Positions 18,458-27,255 of a stretch of 64,000 nt of DNA are shown piece after piece. This DNA comes from an uncultured Planctomycetia bacterium. GTDB taxonomy: Bacteria > Planctomycetota > Phycisphaerae > Phycisphaerales > SM1A02. The notes beneath the pieces were generated by a model. The model saw only the letters and a list, made by a program, of their open reading frames with translations. It had not been told where the DNA came from and made no database searches. A program made the translations under genes and the position numbers. The first letter of the stretch is position 1. Each line of letters starts with the position of its first letter. The stretch lies in assembly GCA_937871505.1 (NCBI GenBank), contig CALMPF010000043.1, positions 1-64,000 of the forward strand. The letters run 5' to 3'.

Positions 18458-21055
18458 ATGCCCGCGGAGGAGGGAAACCGTCGCCGATCCGCCCCGTCGC
18501 GCCGCACCGGCTCCTCCGCGAGCGCTCCGCGCCCCTCGCGTCGGCGCGCGGCCGTCTCGGAGGGTCCGCGCGATGCGACCGTGCGGATTCTCGATGGCGA
18601 CGGTCGCCAGCCGCGCGTCGTCGCCCGGCTCCCTGACGGCGCGCGGTTCGAGCGCGCCGCGATGGGGTGGTCCTACATCCTTGCCAACCGGGCGCGCTGG
18701 GTCGGCGACGAAGAGGCCCGCAGGGCGCAGGCGGAGCGGATGCGCCGCGAGCTCTCGACGCTGCTCGACGGCGCTCCCGAGGATGGCGAGAGCGGCGCCG
18801 CCCGGCGCGGCATCGCCGCGCTCTCGGAGGCGATCGGATCGACCGCGCTGATCGAGGTCTCGATTCCCTTCGCCGGCGAGGAGGTCGGCTGGGCAGCGCG
18901 GATCTTCCCCTGGGAGTACGCCCTCAGCGCCGTCGACGCCGCCGCCGACCGCCGCGGGCCGGAGGAGCCGCTGACCGTCGTCCGCCACCTCTGCGTTCCG
19001 AGCGGGGCCGCCGCCGGAAGGACCTCCGCTCGCGCCGAGCCATCGCTCTTTCCGGCGCTCTTCGTCGCCGAGGCACCTGGGCGCCTCGATCGTCACATCG
19101 CCCTCGACGTCAAGCGCGACCTGGTCTGGGCAAGCCTCGGCTGCCCCGAACCGGATCGCTTCCGCCCGCTCTCCAATCCGACGACCGACCAGCTCCGCCG
19201 CGCGATCCGCGACCTGTCCCCTCAGCTCATCCACGTCGCGGGGTTCGATCTGCACCAGGGCGCGGCGATTCTCGGCGAGCGAGCGGCGCCGTCGAGCCGG
19301 GACGGAATCTTCGTCGCCGGCGCCGACCATCGCCCGGCGACGCTCGACCACGTCAACCTCGCCTCGACGCTCTGCGCAGCGCCGCGCCCCCCGAGACTGA
19401 TCGGATTCGGCTTCCAGCGATCGGCATCGAGGATTGCGCCGATGAGCGTCGCCGCCGGGTGCGGTGCCGCGGTCGGCTTCCACGGCCACATCGACGATCG
19501 GCTCGCCGACCTCTTCTTCTCGACGCTCTACGGCGCCGGGCATCACCGGCCGCCGGACATCCTCCGCGCCTTCATCGAGGCCCGGACGGGCCTCGGCCGG
19601 CAGCCGAGGGAGCACCGCGGCACCGGCGTCGTGCTCTGGGGCCGCGAGAGCTGGCTGAAGGCCGACGAGTCGGAGCGACCGGAGGAGCGCACCGCGGCCT
19701 CCGGAGTCCGCGACGGCGCGAGGGCGACGCGGGCAAGCCGCGAAACGCCGGCAGCCTCGGAGGCGATGGCCCTTCGCGGCGCGAACGGGGAGCTCCCGAC
19801 CGACGCGGCGACGATGTCGCGCGGCGATGGCGACGCGACGGCGAGGACGGCCGGGCGCCATCCGGCTTCCCTCTCGGCCGCCTCGGAGCCGCCCGTCCTG
19901 GTCCACATCGACGTGCCCGAGCGGCTCAACTACGCGATGCTGCACAACAACCGGCCGATCCTGCGCCGGTTCATCGTGGTCAACACCAGCGGGGCACCGG
20001 TCGACCGGCTCGTCGTCGATGTGTCGCTTCACGTCGGGGGCGACTCGTTCCCCTTCCGTCGGATGCTCTGGCGTCTCGAAGGCGCGCCCCTGGAGCTGGA
20101 GCGCGACGTGCGGCTGCCGCTGCTCTCGCCGCTCTGGCGGCAGGCGCGCGAGGCGATCCGCACGACGCTGGTGATCCGGGTCTCCTGCGCCGGGCGCGAC
20201 GGCGAGCAGTGCGAGGCGTTCCTCGACACCCGCCAGCTCACGCTGCTGCCGCCGGACGAGTGGCGCGATGACGACGAGAACCGCGCGTGGCTGCCTTCGT
20301 TCGTTCTGTCGCGCGATCCGGCGGTGGCGGCGATCCTGCGCTCGGCCCAGCAGATTCTCGTCGCGCTCGCCGACGACCCGTCGGCGGGCTTTGACGGAGG
20401 GCAGTCGACGCTCGCGACCGCGCGGGAATCGGAGCGGGACGCGCCGAGCGGCGCCGCTCCGACCGACTGTCCCGTCGAGTCGCCGGTCGATCGCCAGGTC
20501 AGGGCGATCTGGCACGCCCTGATCGGAGCCCACGGGCTCGCCTATGTCACCCCCCCGCCGACCTTCTCCGAACGCTCGCAGCGGCTGCGGCGACCGAGCG
20601 AGATCCTCGGCGGCGGGCGCGGCACCTGCATCGATCTCGCCTTGCTGCTCGCGGCCTGCCTGGAGAGCGTCGACATCCACCCGGTGCTCTGGCTGCTGCA
20701 CGGCCACGCGCTGACCGGCTACTGGCGCAGCGAGGCGGCGCGGCGCCGATTCGCGCGCGTCGTGCCGCCGCCGGCGGTGCTCGCGGGCACTCCCTCGACG
20801 CAGATCGCCGGCGGCGAGGACGAGGAGGGCTTCTCCTGGATGCTCGATCGCGACGCCCACGCGGAGCTGCTCGGGGCGATCGCCGCGGGCGACCTCGTCG
20901 CCCTCGAAGCGGAGGCCCTCACGCGGCGATCCTCATTCGCCGCGGCCGTGCGCGAAGGGGCGCAGCGCGTCGCGGTCCGCGACGCGTTCGAGTACTTCGT
21001 CGACGTCCGCGCCGCCCGCCTCGCAGACGTGACCCCGCTGCCGCTCGAGGGATGA
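18458..21055 (+). CDS. CHAT-like and transglutaminase-like domain protein
   Basis: 865-aa protein of unknown function with three recognisable parts. Residues about 195-410 look like a CHAT (caspase-like) fold: SPQLIHVAG, then LIGFGFQ, then AAGCGAAVGFHGHIDD with LADLFFSTLYGAG. The canonical HG and the catalytic Cys positions are replaced, so protease activity is doubtful. A low-complexity linker precedes an Ig-like beta domain (about 482-600). Residues about 690-865 resemble the transglutaminase-like domain of DUF4011-type helicases: FSERSQRLRRPSEIL, GTCIDLALLLAACLE (Cys 724) and GHALTGYW (His 750), ending DVRAARLADVTPLPLE. No helicase domain is present. It follows the AmpG-like gene by 17 bases. 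Confidence 0.7.
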   Translation: MPAEEGNRRRSAPSRRTGSSASAPRPSRRRAAVSEGPRDATVRILDGDGRQPRVVARLPDGARFERAAMGWSYILANRARWVGDEEARRAQAERMRRELSTLLDGAPEDGESGAARRGIAALSEAIGSTALIEVSIPFAGEEVGWAARIFPWEYALSAVDAAADRRGPEEPLTVVRHLCVPSGAAAGRTSARAEPSLFPALFVAEAPGRLDRHIALDVKRDLVWASLGCPEPDRFRPLSNPTTDQLRRAIRDLSPQLIHVAGFDLHQGAAILGERAAPSSRDGIFVAGADHRPATLDHVNLASTLCAAPRPPRLIGFGFQRSASRIAPMSVAAGCGAAVGFHGHIDDRLADLFFSTLYGAGHHRPPDILRAFIEARTGLGRQPREHRGTGVVLWGRESWLKADESERPEERTAASGVRDGARATRASRETPAASEAMALRGANGELPTDAATMSRGDGDATARTAGRHPASLSAASEPPVLVHIDVPERLNYAMLHNNRPILRRFIVVNTSGAPVDRLVVDVSLHVGGDSFPFRRMLWRLEGAPLELERDVRLPLLSPLWRQAREAIRTTLVIRVSCAGRDGEQCEAFLDTRQLTLLPPDEWRDDDENRAWLPSFVLSRDPAVAAILRSAQQILVALADDPSAGFDGGQSTLATARESERDAPSGAAPTDCPVESPVDRQVRAIWHALIGAHGLAYVTPPPTFSERSQRLRRPSEILGGGRGTCIDLALLLAACLESVDIHPVLWLLHGHALTGYWRSEAARRRFARVVPPPAVLAGTPSTQIAGGEDEEGFSWMLDRDAHAELLGAIAAGDLVALEAEALTRRSSFAAAVREGAQRVAVRDAFEYFVDVRAARLADVTPLPLEG

Positions 21056-21063
21056 CGCGCACC

Positions 21064-21088
21064 CGCCCGGCTCCGATGCGACCGGGCG
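21064..21088. terminator. Possible hairpin between convergent genes
   Basis: CGCCCGG (21064-21070) pairs with CCGGGCG (21082-21088) around an 11-base loop. It sits in the 47-base gap between two convergent genes. There is no T-run, so termination is a positional inference. Confidence 0.35.
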
Positions 21089-21102
21089 AGCCGATCCAGG
21101 GC

Positions 21103-22560
21103 TCAGCGGCGGGACCCCGCCGCCCCGCGAGCAAGCAGAGACGCGCCCAGAAGCGCCGCGCCGAGAAGTCCTCCGACGGCGACGATCACCGCGCCGGCGC
21201 CCACCCGTTCGAGGATGAACGGAAGCGCGACCGTCAGCGCCCCGCCGCCTATGAACGGCGCCGAGAGCGGCGCCGCAAGGGCGTAGTCCTCCGCGGCGTC
21301 GCTCTCCAGCTCGGGATCGACCATCCGCAGGAGCATCATCCCCTGCGCCGTGGTGCCGGTGGACATCCCGTAGTTGAGCACGCCCAGCTCGAACCAGCAG
21401 CCGCGCGGCAGAAGCCTCGGCGAGAGGAGGAAGAGGCAGCACGCCGTCCACGCCGCGGCGAGCCCGACGAGGAGCAGAAGCCCCCATGCATGCTCGACCA
21501 CCACCTCCAGCCGCAGCGAAGCAAGGGCGGCGACGATGAGGAACTCCATCGCCACGCCCATCAGGCGGCGGATCGCGATGCCGTCGACCAGGTGCGAGGC
21601 GCCGAGGCTCCGCAGCGCGGCGCGCAGGACAAGCCCGCCCAGGAGAGCGAAGAGGAAGAGCGGGATCTTCCCGATCGCCGCGGCGGGAGCTGCGTCGAAG
21701 AGCGCCGCGCCCAGCGCGATCGTGCCCTCGCGCAGCAGCCAGCCGATCCCGAAGGCGATGCCCAGAAGAGCGCATTGGAACGCCAGCGGATCGATCGACT
21801 CCGCCGGGAGGCGCGGCGTGCGCGGAGCGAGGCTGGCCCGCTCTGTGCGGACGGCCCGGGTTCCCTCCTCAGGCGCTGCGGCGGCGCGTCCATCGCGCGA
21901 AGGTCGCGACGACGCGTCGGGCCGGGTTCCATCCACCGCCCGTCGCGCCCAGCCGCGGCGGCGACCGATGTTCACGAAGAGCACCCCGCTGGCGATTCCG
22001 TAGACCAGCCCGGCGGTGGCCATGAACATCGCCAGGTCGCGCCCGGCGGCGAATCTCCCCGCGTCATCGAAGACGGCACCCAGGGCCGCCGCCGTGCCGT
22101 GGCCTCCCGCGAAGCCGATCTCCATGAGCTGTCCGAAGTAGATCGGCGCCCCCGTCGCCGGGCCGATGACGAGCGACGTGGCGACCAGCCCGAGAAACAC
22201 CTGGCCGAGCACGATGATCCAGACCATCGTTCCGGCCTGCATGACGCCTCTGGCCAGCGCCCGTCCGCTCCGCTCGCGCCGTTCCAGGAGCAGCCCGGCG
22301 AAAATCAGCGCCACCAGCGGACCGGGCCACTCGCGCAGGACGCCCTGAATGCCGCGCACGCTCTCCATCAGCGCGCCCGGCTGCGCCCCCTCGGCCGCGG
22401 CCGGGGGCGCGACCGCAACGAGAAGCTCTGCCGCGGCAAGCCCCGCGACTCCGCCGAGCACCGAGGCCGGCATCGCGATCCGCGACATCCCCGGAAGCCA
22501 GGCGCGCAGCGCGGCGCCGACGACCAGAAGCGCGCAGGCCACGAGGATCGCCGTCAGCAT
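21103..22560 (-). CDS. gltS: Sodium:glutamate symporter (GltS family)
   Basis: 485-aa inner-membrane transporter. About ten to twelve hydrophobic helices are arranged in two halves. Each half carries a family re-entrant motif: GGHGTAAALG in the first and YGMSTGTTAQGMMLLR in the second. GltS proteins import glutamate with sodium. A hydrophilic central loop of ~60 residues (PDASSRPSRDG to TPRLPAE) is longer than in E. coli GltS. The product ends in a short Arg tail. It begins 58 bases after the amidohydrolase gene on the same strand, so it may be the last gene of an RND-amidohydrolase-gltS unit. Confidence 0.85.
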   Translation of the reverse strand: MLTAILVACALLVVGAALRAWLPGMSRIAMPASVLGGVAGLAAAELLVAVAPPAAAEGAQPGALMESVRGIQGVLREWPGPLVALIFAGLLLERRERSGRALARGVMQAGTMVWIIVLGQVFLGLVATSLVIGPATGAPIYFGQLMEIGFAGGHGTAAALGAVFDDAGRFAAGRDLAMFMATAGLVYGIASGVLFVNIGRRRGWARRAVDGTRPDASSRPSRDGRAAAAPEEGTRAVRTERASLAPRTPRLPAESIDPLAFQCALLGIAFGIGWLLREGTIALGAALFDAAPAAAIGKIPLFLFALLGGLVLRAALRSLGASHLVDGIAIRRLMGVAMEFLIVAALASLRLEVVVEHAWGLLLLVGLAAAWTACCLFLLSPRLLPRGCWFELGVLNYGMSTGTTAQGMMLLRMVDPELESDAAEDYALAAPLSAPFIGGGALTVALPFILERVGAGAVIVAVGGLLGAALLGASLLARGAAGSRR

Positions 22561-22618
22561 GCGCCGCCCGATCGTCGAACGACCCGCTCCGTCCCGCCGC
22601 CGCTCCGGGCCCGGGCTG

Positions 22619-24100
22619 TCACCGGGCGGGTCCCTTCGATTCCTCGGACCCGGCGCTCGCTGCTTCCTCGGCGGAATCCGGCGCGGCAGACGGCGGCGGC
22701 GCTCCGCTCGCGCTCCGCGTCACCAGTCCGGCGACCGCGTGCGGGTCGAGACCGAGCACGCGCGCCGCGTTCTCCAGGTAGATCTTCCGGAGCACGTCAT
22801 CCGGGAGCTCGACGCCGTAGATCCTCCACTCGCCCTCCGGCGGGAAGGGGTGGTCGTGGTACCGGAAGTACTCGTCCGATGTCTCGAGAAACCGGTAGTA
22901 GATCCGCTCGCGCGGCTGATCCGGCCTGCCCGGGTACCGATCCGTGCCATACAGCACGCGGTCCTGCCAGCGGATCAGGAAGCTCCGTGCCGAGTAGGGC
23001 TGCCGCCCGAGCTCCGCGACGCGCCCGGCGATGTCCATCACGACGTTCGGATGCGCTTCGAGCAGGCGGGATGCAGCGGCGAGATCCTCCGCGTGGTCGG
23101 CCAGATGGGCGGCGATGAACGTCGTTCCGCGGTGGCGTTCGAAGAGCCGCGACCGCTGGGCGAAGAGCGTCGCGCGATCGGGGAATCCGGGACCGTGAAA
23201 CGACCAGTCCGGGTGGCGCCGAAGCTGCATCCAGCGCTCGTTCCGCGCATCCACCGGCTCGAAGAACGCCGCCGGATCCCCGGCGTGAATGAGAACCGGA
23301 AGCCCCAGCTCGCCGCAGGCCGCCCAGATCGGATCGAGCCGCGGGTCGTCCACGGCGACGAGCGCGCCGGAGCGGTCGCGAAGGGTGAGTCCGAGGTCCT
23401 TGAACACCTTCAGCCCGCGGGCGCCGCGGCGCTTCGCATGCCGCAGCGCCGCGACCGAGTCGACCGCGAACTCCGGCTCATCGATCCGCGCGAGATCGAG
23501 GTTGGCGAAGACCAGCAGACGATCCGGCGCTGCGGAGCACCACGCGAGCATCGCATCGAGCGACTCGCCCCATCCGCCCGAGAGGTTCACGGCGATGGCG
23601 ACGTTGAAGCGGTCCATCGCCGCAAGCATCGCTTCGGGGGCGGGAAAGCGGCGCGAAAGCCACCAGTGGCAGTGAATGTCGATCGCCGGATGCCGCGCGC
23701 GCTCGATCGCGCTCTCGGGGACCGCCAGCATCGGCACCGGGTCATAGGGTCGGATCATCTCCGTTCCGACATAGACCGCGATGCCCGCGTCCTCGGCCGC
23801 GGTCGCCGTCGGCTGCGACGCTCGATCCCCGCGATCGGCAGGGTCGTCGACCTGACGGGAGCTCTCCGGACTTGCCGGGGCGACCTCCGTCATCCCGCCG
23901 GCGCCGCTGGAGTGCGGCGGGAGGCCGACGGAGAGGAGCACGATGAACGCGATCGCCGCGGCGGAGAAGCCAGTGGAGAGTCGGGCCGGCGTCCGGCCTT
24001 TCGCGGGGGCCGCGGGCATGCGGGCCGATCGTAGCGACGGGCATCGACGCCGTCGTCCCAGCGCCGCGCCCGGAACGGTCTCCCGGTGGCGGCCGATCAT
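22619..24100 (-). CDS. Amidohydrolase-family (TIM-barrel) protein, probably exported
   Basis: 493-aa metal-dependent hydrolase of the amidohydrolase_2 type (COG2159-like). Metal ligands are visible: HCH in DIHCHWW, His in LIHAGDP, His in FIAAHLADHAEDL and Asp in YGTDRYPG. The N-terminus has a hydrophobic segment (AAAIAFIVLLSVGLP, about residues 46-60) preceded by Arg-rich sequence, suggesting export or membrane tethering. A start at ATG 24019 would give a more normal signal peptide. The ATG at 24100 overlaps the RND gene stop in ATGA. The substrate is unknown. Confidence 0.8.
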   Translation of the reverse strand: MIGRHRETVPGAALGRRRRCPSLRSARMPAAPAKGRTPARLSTGFSAAAIAFIVLLSVGLPPHSSGAGGMTEVAPASPESSRQVDDPADRGDRASQPTATAAEDAGIAVYVGTEMIRPYDPVPMLAVPESAIERARHPAIDIHCHWWLSRRFPAPEAMLAAMDRFNVAIAVNLSGGWGESLDAMLAWCSAAPDRLLVFANLDLARIDEPEFAVDSVAALRHAKRRGARGLKVFKDLGLTLRDRSGALVAVDDPRLDPIWAACGELGLPVLIHAGDPAAFFEPVDARNERWMQLRRHPDWSFHGPGFPDRATLFAQRSRLFERHRGTTFIAAHLADHAEDLAAASRLLEAHPNVVMDIAGRVAELGRQPYSARSFLIRWQDRVLYGTDRYPGRPDQPRERIYYRFLETSDEYFRYHDHPFPPEGEWRIYGVELPDDVLRKIYLENAARVLGLDPHAVAGLVTRSASGAPPPSAAPDSAEEAASAGSEESKGPAR

Positions 24101-26871
24101 GCTTCCGCCGCGAGGCTCGGCAGGTCCGAGCGCCGCGTCCGGCGCCGTTCGCGCAGGGCGAGCAGCGCCGGGAGGAGCACCAGCGAAGAGGCGAGGCAGG
24201 CGCTGTTGCCGATGACCATCACCAGTCCGAGGCTCCGCATCCCGAGATGGTCTGCGAGGATCAACGGGGCGAACCCGATGGAAGTCGTCACGTTCGTCAC
24301 CACGACGGCGCGGAGCGTGCTCCCGGGATTCAGCCTGTCGACGCCGACGGCGCGATAGCGATGGAGCAGATGCACGGCGCTGTCGACGCCCAGACCGATC
24401 AGGATCGGCACCGCGAAGAAGTTGGCGAGGTTGAGCGGGATGCCGGAAGCCCCCATGATCCCGAAGAGCCACAGGAGCGCCATCGCGACCGGCGAGAGCG
24501 CCAGGAGAACGTCCGCCGGCCGCCGGAAGTCCAGCCAGACGAGCGCCGCGACCAGAGCGATCGAGATCAGCGCCATCGTCCCGAAGGCCCGGCGCATGTC
24601 GAGCAGCGAGAGATAGTGCGTGAAGGGCACTCCGGTGGCGCCGGGATCGACCGCGCGCAGCGCCTCGATGAAGGGCCGCATGTGCTCCACGTCCCAGACG
24701 TTCTCGCGCGGGTGCAGCATCACGAGGAAGCGCCCCGACGCCGAGACCGAGCGATCGCGCAGCGCCGCGGGAAGCGCCTCCCGGAGCGGCAGCGCGTCGC
24801 CCGCGAGCAGGGCCTCCGCTGCCTCGCCCGCGCGCAGCGTCGACGCGTTCATCGACCGCAGCGCCTCCGACCCCTCCGGACCGCGGAGCAGGAGCGCCCC
24901 TCGACGTGCCGACTCGATCACGCGTCGAAGCTCCGCCGCCGCCCCGTCGGCGGCGGCGTCGCCCGCGGATTCGCGCGCAGCCGCTCCGAGCGCGAGCGCG
25001 CTCAGCCCACCGAGCGTCCGCTCGAGGGCGTCCGCGAGCGCCGCGGAAGGTGCGTGCGCGGTCCCGTCGGTCCGGTCGTCGCCAGCCGCCGAAGGCGGAG
25101 CGCGGCCGCCCGCGGCGGCGCCGCTGCGCAGGAGATCCCGCAGCGCGCGGCGCCGCGGACTCTCCGGCCGGACCGCATCGAGCGCGCTCCGCGCCGTGCC
25201 TATGGCCGGCTGCGCTTCCGCTCGGGCGAGCACCGGCGCGATCTCCTCGAGCGAGTCGACCACGACCGCGCCGAACCAGGAGTTGCCCGAGCTCTCTTCG
25301 GCCAGGCGCCGTTCCCAGCGCACCGAGTCGAGGACGGGGTTCTGGAGCGCGAGGAGATTGTCCTCGAAGCGGACGCGGGGAACCCCCCAGACGAGCGCGA
25401 GCGAGATCGCCGCCAGCCCCGCCAGCGCGACCCAGGGACGCCGCGCCGGGAGGCCGAAGCTCGCAGCCCGTCCCAGCGGCGGCACACGGAGCTTCAGTCG
25501 CCGGTCGGTGATCGTCAGGAGCGCCGGAAGCACCAGGCCCATCGCGAGGACGCAGAGCAGGAGCCCCGCCGCGGCGATCGCCCCCAGCTCCCGAAGCCCC
25601 TGGAAGTTCGTCGCCAGCGCCGCGAGGAAGACGGCGCAGCTCGTCGCCGCGCCGGTCGCGTTGCCGCGCAGCGCGTCGACGGTCGAGTCCCGCACGACGC
25701 TCTCGATCGTGGTGATCCCCGGCGTCCGGCGGCGCTCGAAGTAGCGGGCGAGCATGTGCACGCCGTAGTCGACGCCCGCGGCGACGAGCACGATCATGAA
25801 GACGTTCGAGAGCAGGTTGAGCCGGCCCACCGCCAGCGTCGCGAAGCCATACGTCCAGCAGAATGCGACGAGGAAGGCGGCGACCGCCAGGAGCGGACGG
25901 AGGACGCTCCGCATGGTGACCACGAGCAGGAGGGTGCAGAGCACGATCCCGATCGCGGCCCCGCGGACCATGTCGCGCGTCGACGTGATCAGCTCGTCGG
26001 CCTGAAGGACCGGCTTGCCCGTCAGGCCCATGGCGACCTCGGGGTAGGCCGCCCGCGTCGCGTCGATGGCGCGGCGGACGGCGCGAAGCGGCCCCTCGAT
26101 CACCGTCAGCGACGTGAAGTCCTTCTCGGGAAGGATCTGGATCAGGAGATAGCGGCCGGTCTCCGAACGGAGGTTGACCGGGGCGAGCGCCCCGGATCCG
26201 CCCAGCGCTCCGAGCGCTGCGCGACGCCCTTCGTCGGCCCCGGCCAGCACCGCGCTGAGCATCAGCACCGCGCTCCCTGCGGCCCGGGCGCGGGGATCGT
26301 CGAGTCGCGCATCGCCGAGGGAGGCGCTCCCGGCGACGACGGCGCTTCCGCCTCTCATCGCGCGTTCGAGAAGCCGCTCCGCCCCGCGGGTCGCCCGAAG
26401 CGCAGCGGGCTCTGCACGAGGTTCGATCGCCGTCGCCTCCGCGATCCCGGCGAGCAGGCCGAGCGCCTCCGCCACCGAGGCGGTCTCCGCGAGTTGATCC
26501 TCCTCCATCGCCCGCGTGGCGATCCGGAGCTGCTCGTCGACCCCGACGAACCCATGCACTGCGCGAAGCCCGGGCACCCCCTGAAGCCGCGCGATCAGGT
26601 CCTCGACTGCCGCCTCGGCGCTCAGACGGTCCGGCTCGGCGTCCACGACGATCCAGATGAACTCGAGATCGCCGAACTCATCGAGGAACGCCCGGTAGTC
26701 CTGCATGAAGGGACGACCGGGCGCGATCAGGTTGTCGGTGTTCGCATCGAGTCGCAGGCGCGTCGAGGCGAGGAGGAGGCCGGCGATCGCGACCGCCACC
26801 GAGCAGGCGAGCACCAGCCACGGTTGCCGCGTCGAGAGCTGGGCAAGGAGGTCGAAGGAACGAGAGCGCAC
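24097..26871 (-). CDS. RND-family transporter (MMPL/HpnN-like)
   Basis: Large inner-membrane RND protein of about 924 aa. Each half has one N-terminal helix, a big periplasmic loop and five further helices. Helix motifs typical of the MMPL/HpnN branch are present: ANTDNLIAPGRPFMQDY after the first helix, VAAGVDYGVHMLARYFERR in the first half and GLGVDSAVHLLHRYRAVG in the second. Relatives export lipids such as hopanoids. Both loops are long and Ala-rich. The start is uncertain: GTG 26871 gives a short lead into SFDLLAQLSTRQPW, and TTG 26910 is also in frame. The 3' end overlaps the amidohydrolase start by 4 bases. Confidence 0.85.
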   Translation of the reverse strand: MRSRSFDLLAQLSTRQPWLVLACSVAVAIAGLLLASTRLRLDANTDNLIAPGRPFMQDYRAFLDEFGDLEFIWIVVDAEPDRLSAEAAVEDLIARLQGVPGLRAVHGFVGVDEQLRIATRAMEEDQLAETASVAEALGLLAGIAEATAIEPRAEPAALRATRGAERLLERAMRGGSAVVAGSASLGDARLDDPRARAAGSAVLMLSAVLAGADEGRRAALGALGGSGALAPVNLRSETGRYLLIQILPEKDFTSLTVIEGPLRAVRRAIDATRAAYPEVAMGLTGKPVLQADELITSTRDMVRGAAIGIVLCTLLLVVTMRSVLRPLLAVAAFLVAFCWTYGFATLAVGRLNLLSNVFMIVLVAAGVDYGVHMLARYFERRRTPGITTIESVVRDSTVDALRGNATGAATSCAVFLAALATNFQGLRELGAIAAAGLLLCVLAMGLVLPALLTITDRRLKLRVPPLGRAASFGLPARRPWVALAGLAAISLALVWGVPRVRFEDNLLALQNPVLDSVRWERRLAEESSGNSWFGAVVVDSLEEIAPVLARAEAQPAIGTARSALDAVRPESPRRRALRDLLRSGAAAGGRAPPSAAGDDRTDGTAHAPSAALADALERTLGGLSALALGAAARESAGDAAADGAAAELRRVIESARRGALLLRGPEGSEALRSMNASTLRAGEAAEALLAGDALPLREALPAALRDRSVSASGRFLVMLHPRENVWDVEHMRPFIEALRAVDPGATGVPFTHYLSLLDMRRAFGTMALISIALVAALVWLDFRRPADVLLALSPVAMALLWLFGIMGASGIPLNLANFFAVPILIGLGVDSAVHLLHRYRAVGVDRLNPGSTLRAVVVTNVTTSIGFAPLILADHLGMRSLGLVMVIGNSACLASSLVLLPALLALRERRRTRRSDLPSLAAEA

Positions 26872-27255
26872 GGGGGCTGTCGGATGCAGTGGATGCCCGG
26901 AAAGCGGCAACCCCGAAGGGGGCGCGTCGCGCGGCGCGGATCACGCTGGATCGGGCAGGATGGGCGGAGGGCAGGTGGAGCTTCCACCGTAGACTCGCGG
27001 CTCGCCGCGGGCCGTGAGCCCGCAACGACCTCGCCCGAGGTGCGCCGAACCGCGCCGAGGCGTGCCGGACTCCCCGGTCCGACCCGCGCTCGCTGCGCCC
27101 CGGCGCAGGGCGGCGCAGCGCGACGGAGACGCTGCGCCGCACTCCCCCTCGGAGACCGCGTGGCCTTGCGGAACGCGCCCGGCGCCGAGGTCGAGGGAAG
27201 CCGCGGCCGGCCGCGGACGTCCTGAAAGTCGTTCCAGACCCCTCCCCCGAACCCG
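26872..27255. other. Divergent intergenic region
   Basis: About 380 bases between the minus-strand RND gene and the plus-strand beta-helix gene. No convincing ORF is seen. Promoters for both are expected, but none stands out. Confidence 0.45.

Noticed and set aside
24247-27225. 992-codon plus-strand ORF
   Set aside because: Antisense shadow of the RND gene; Arg/Glu-rich without domains.
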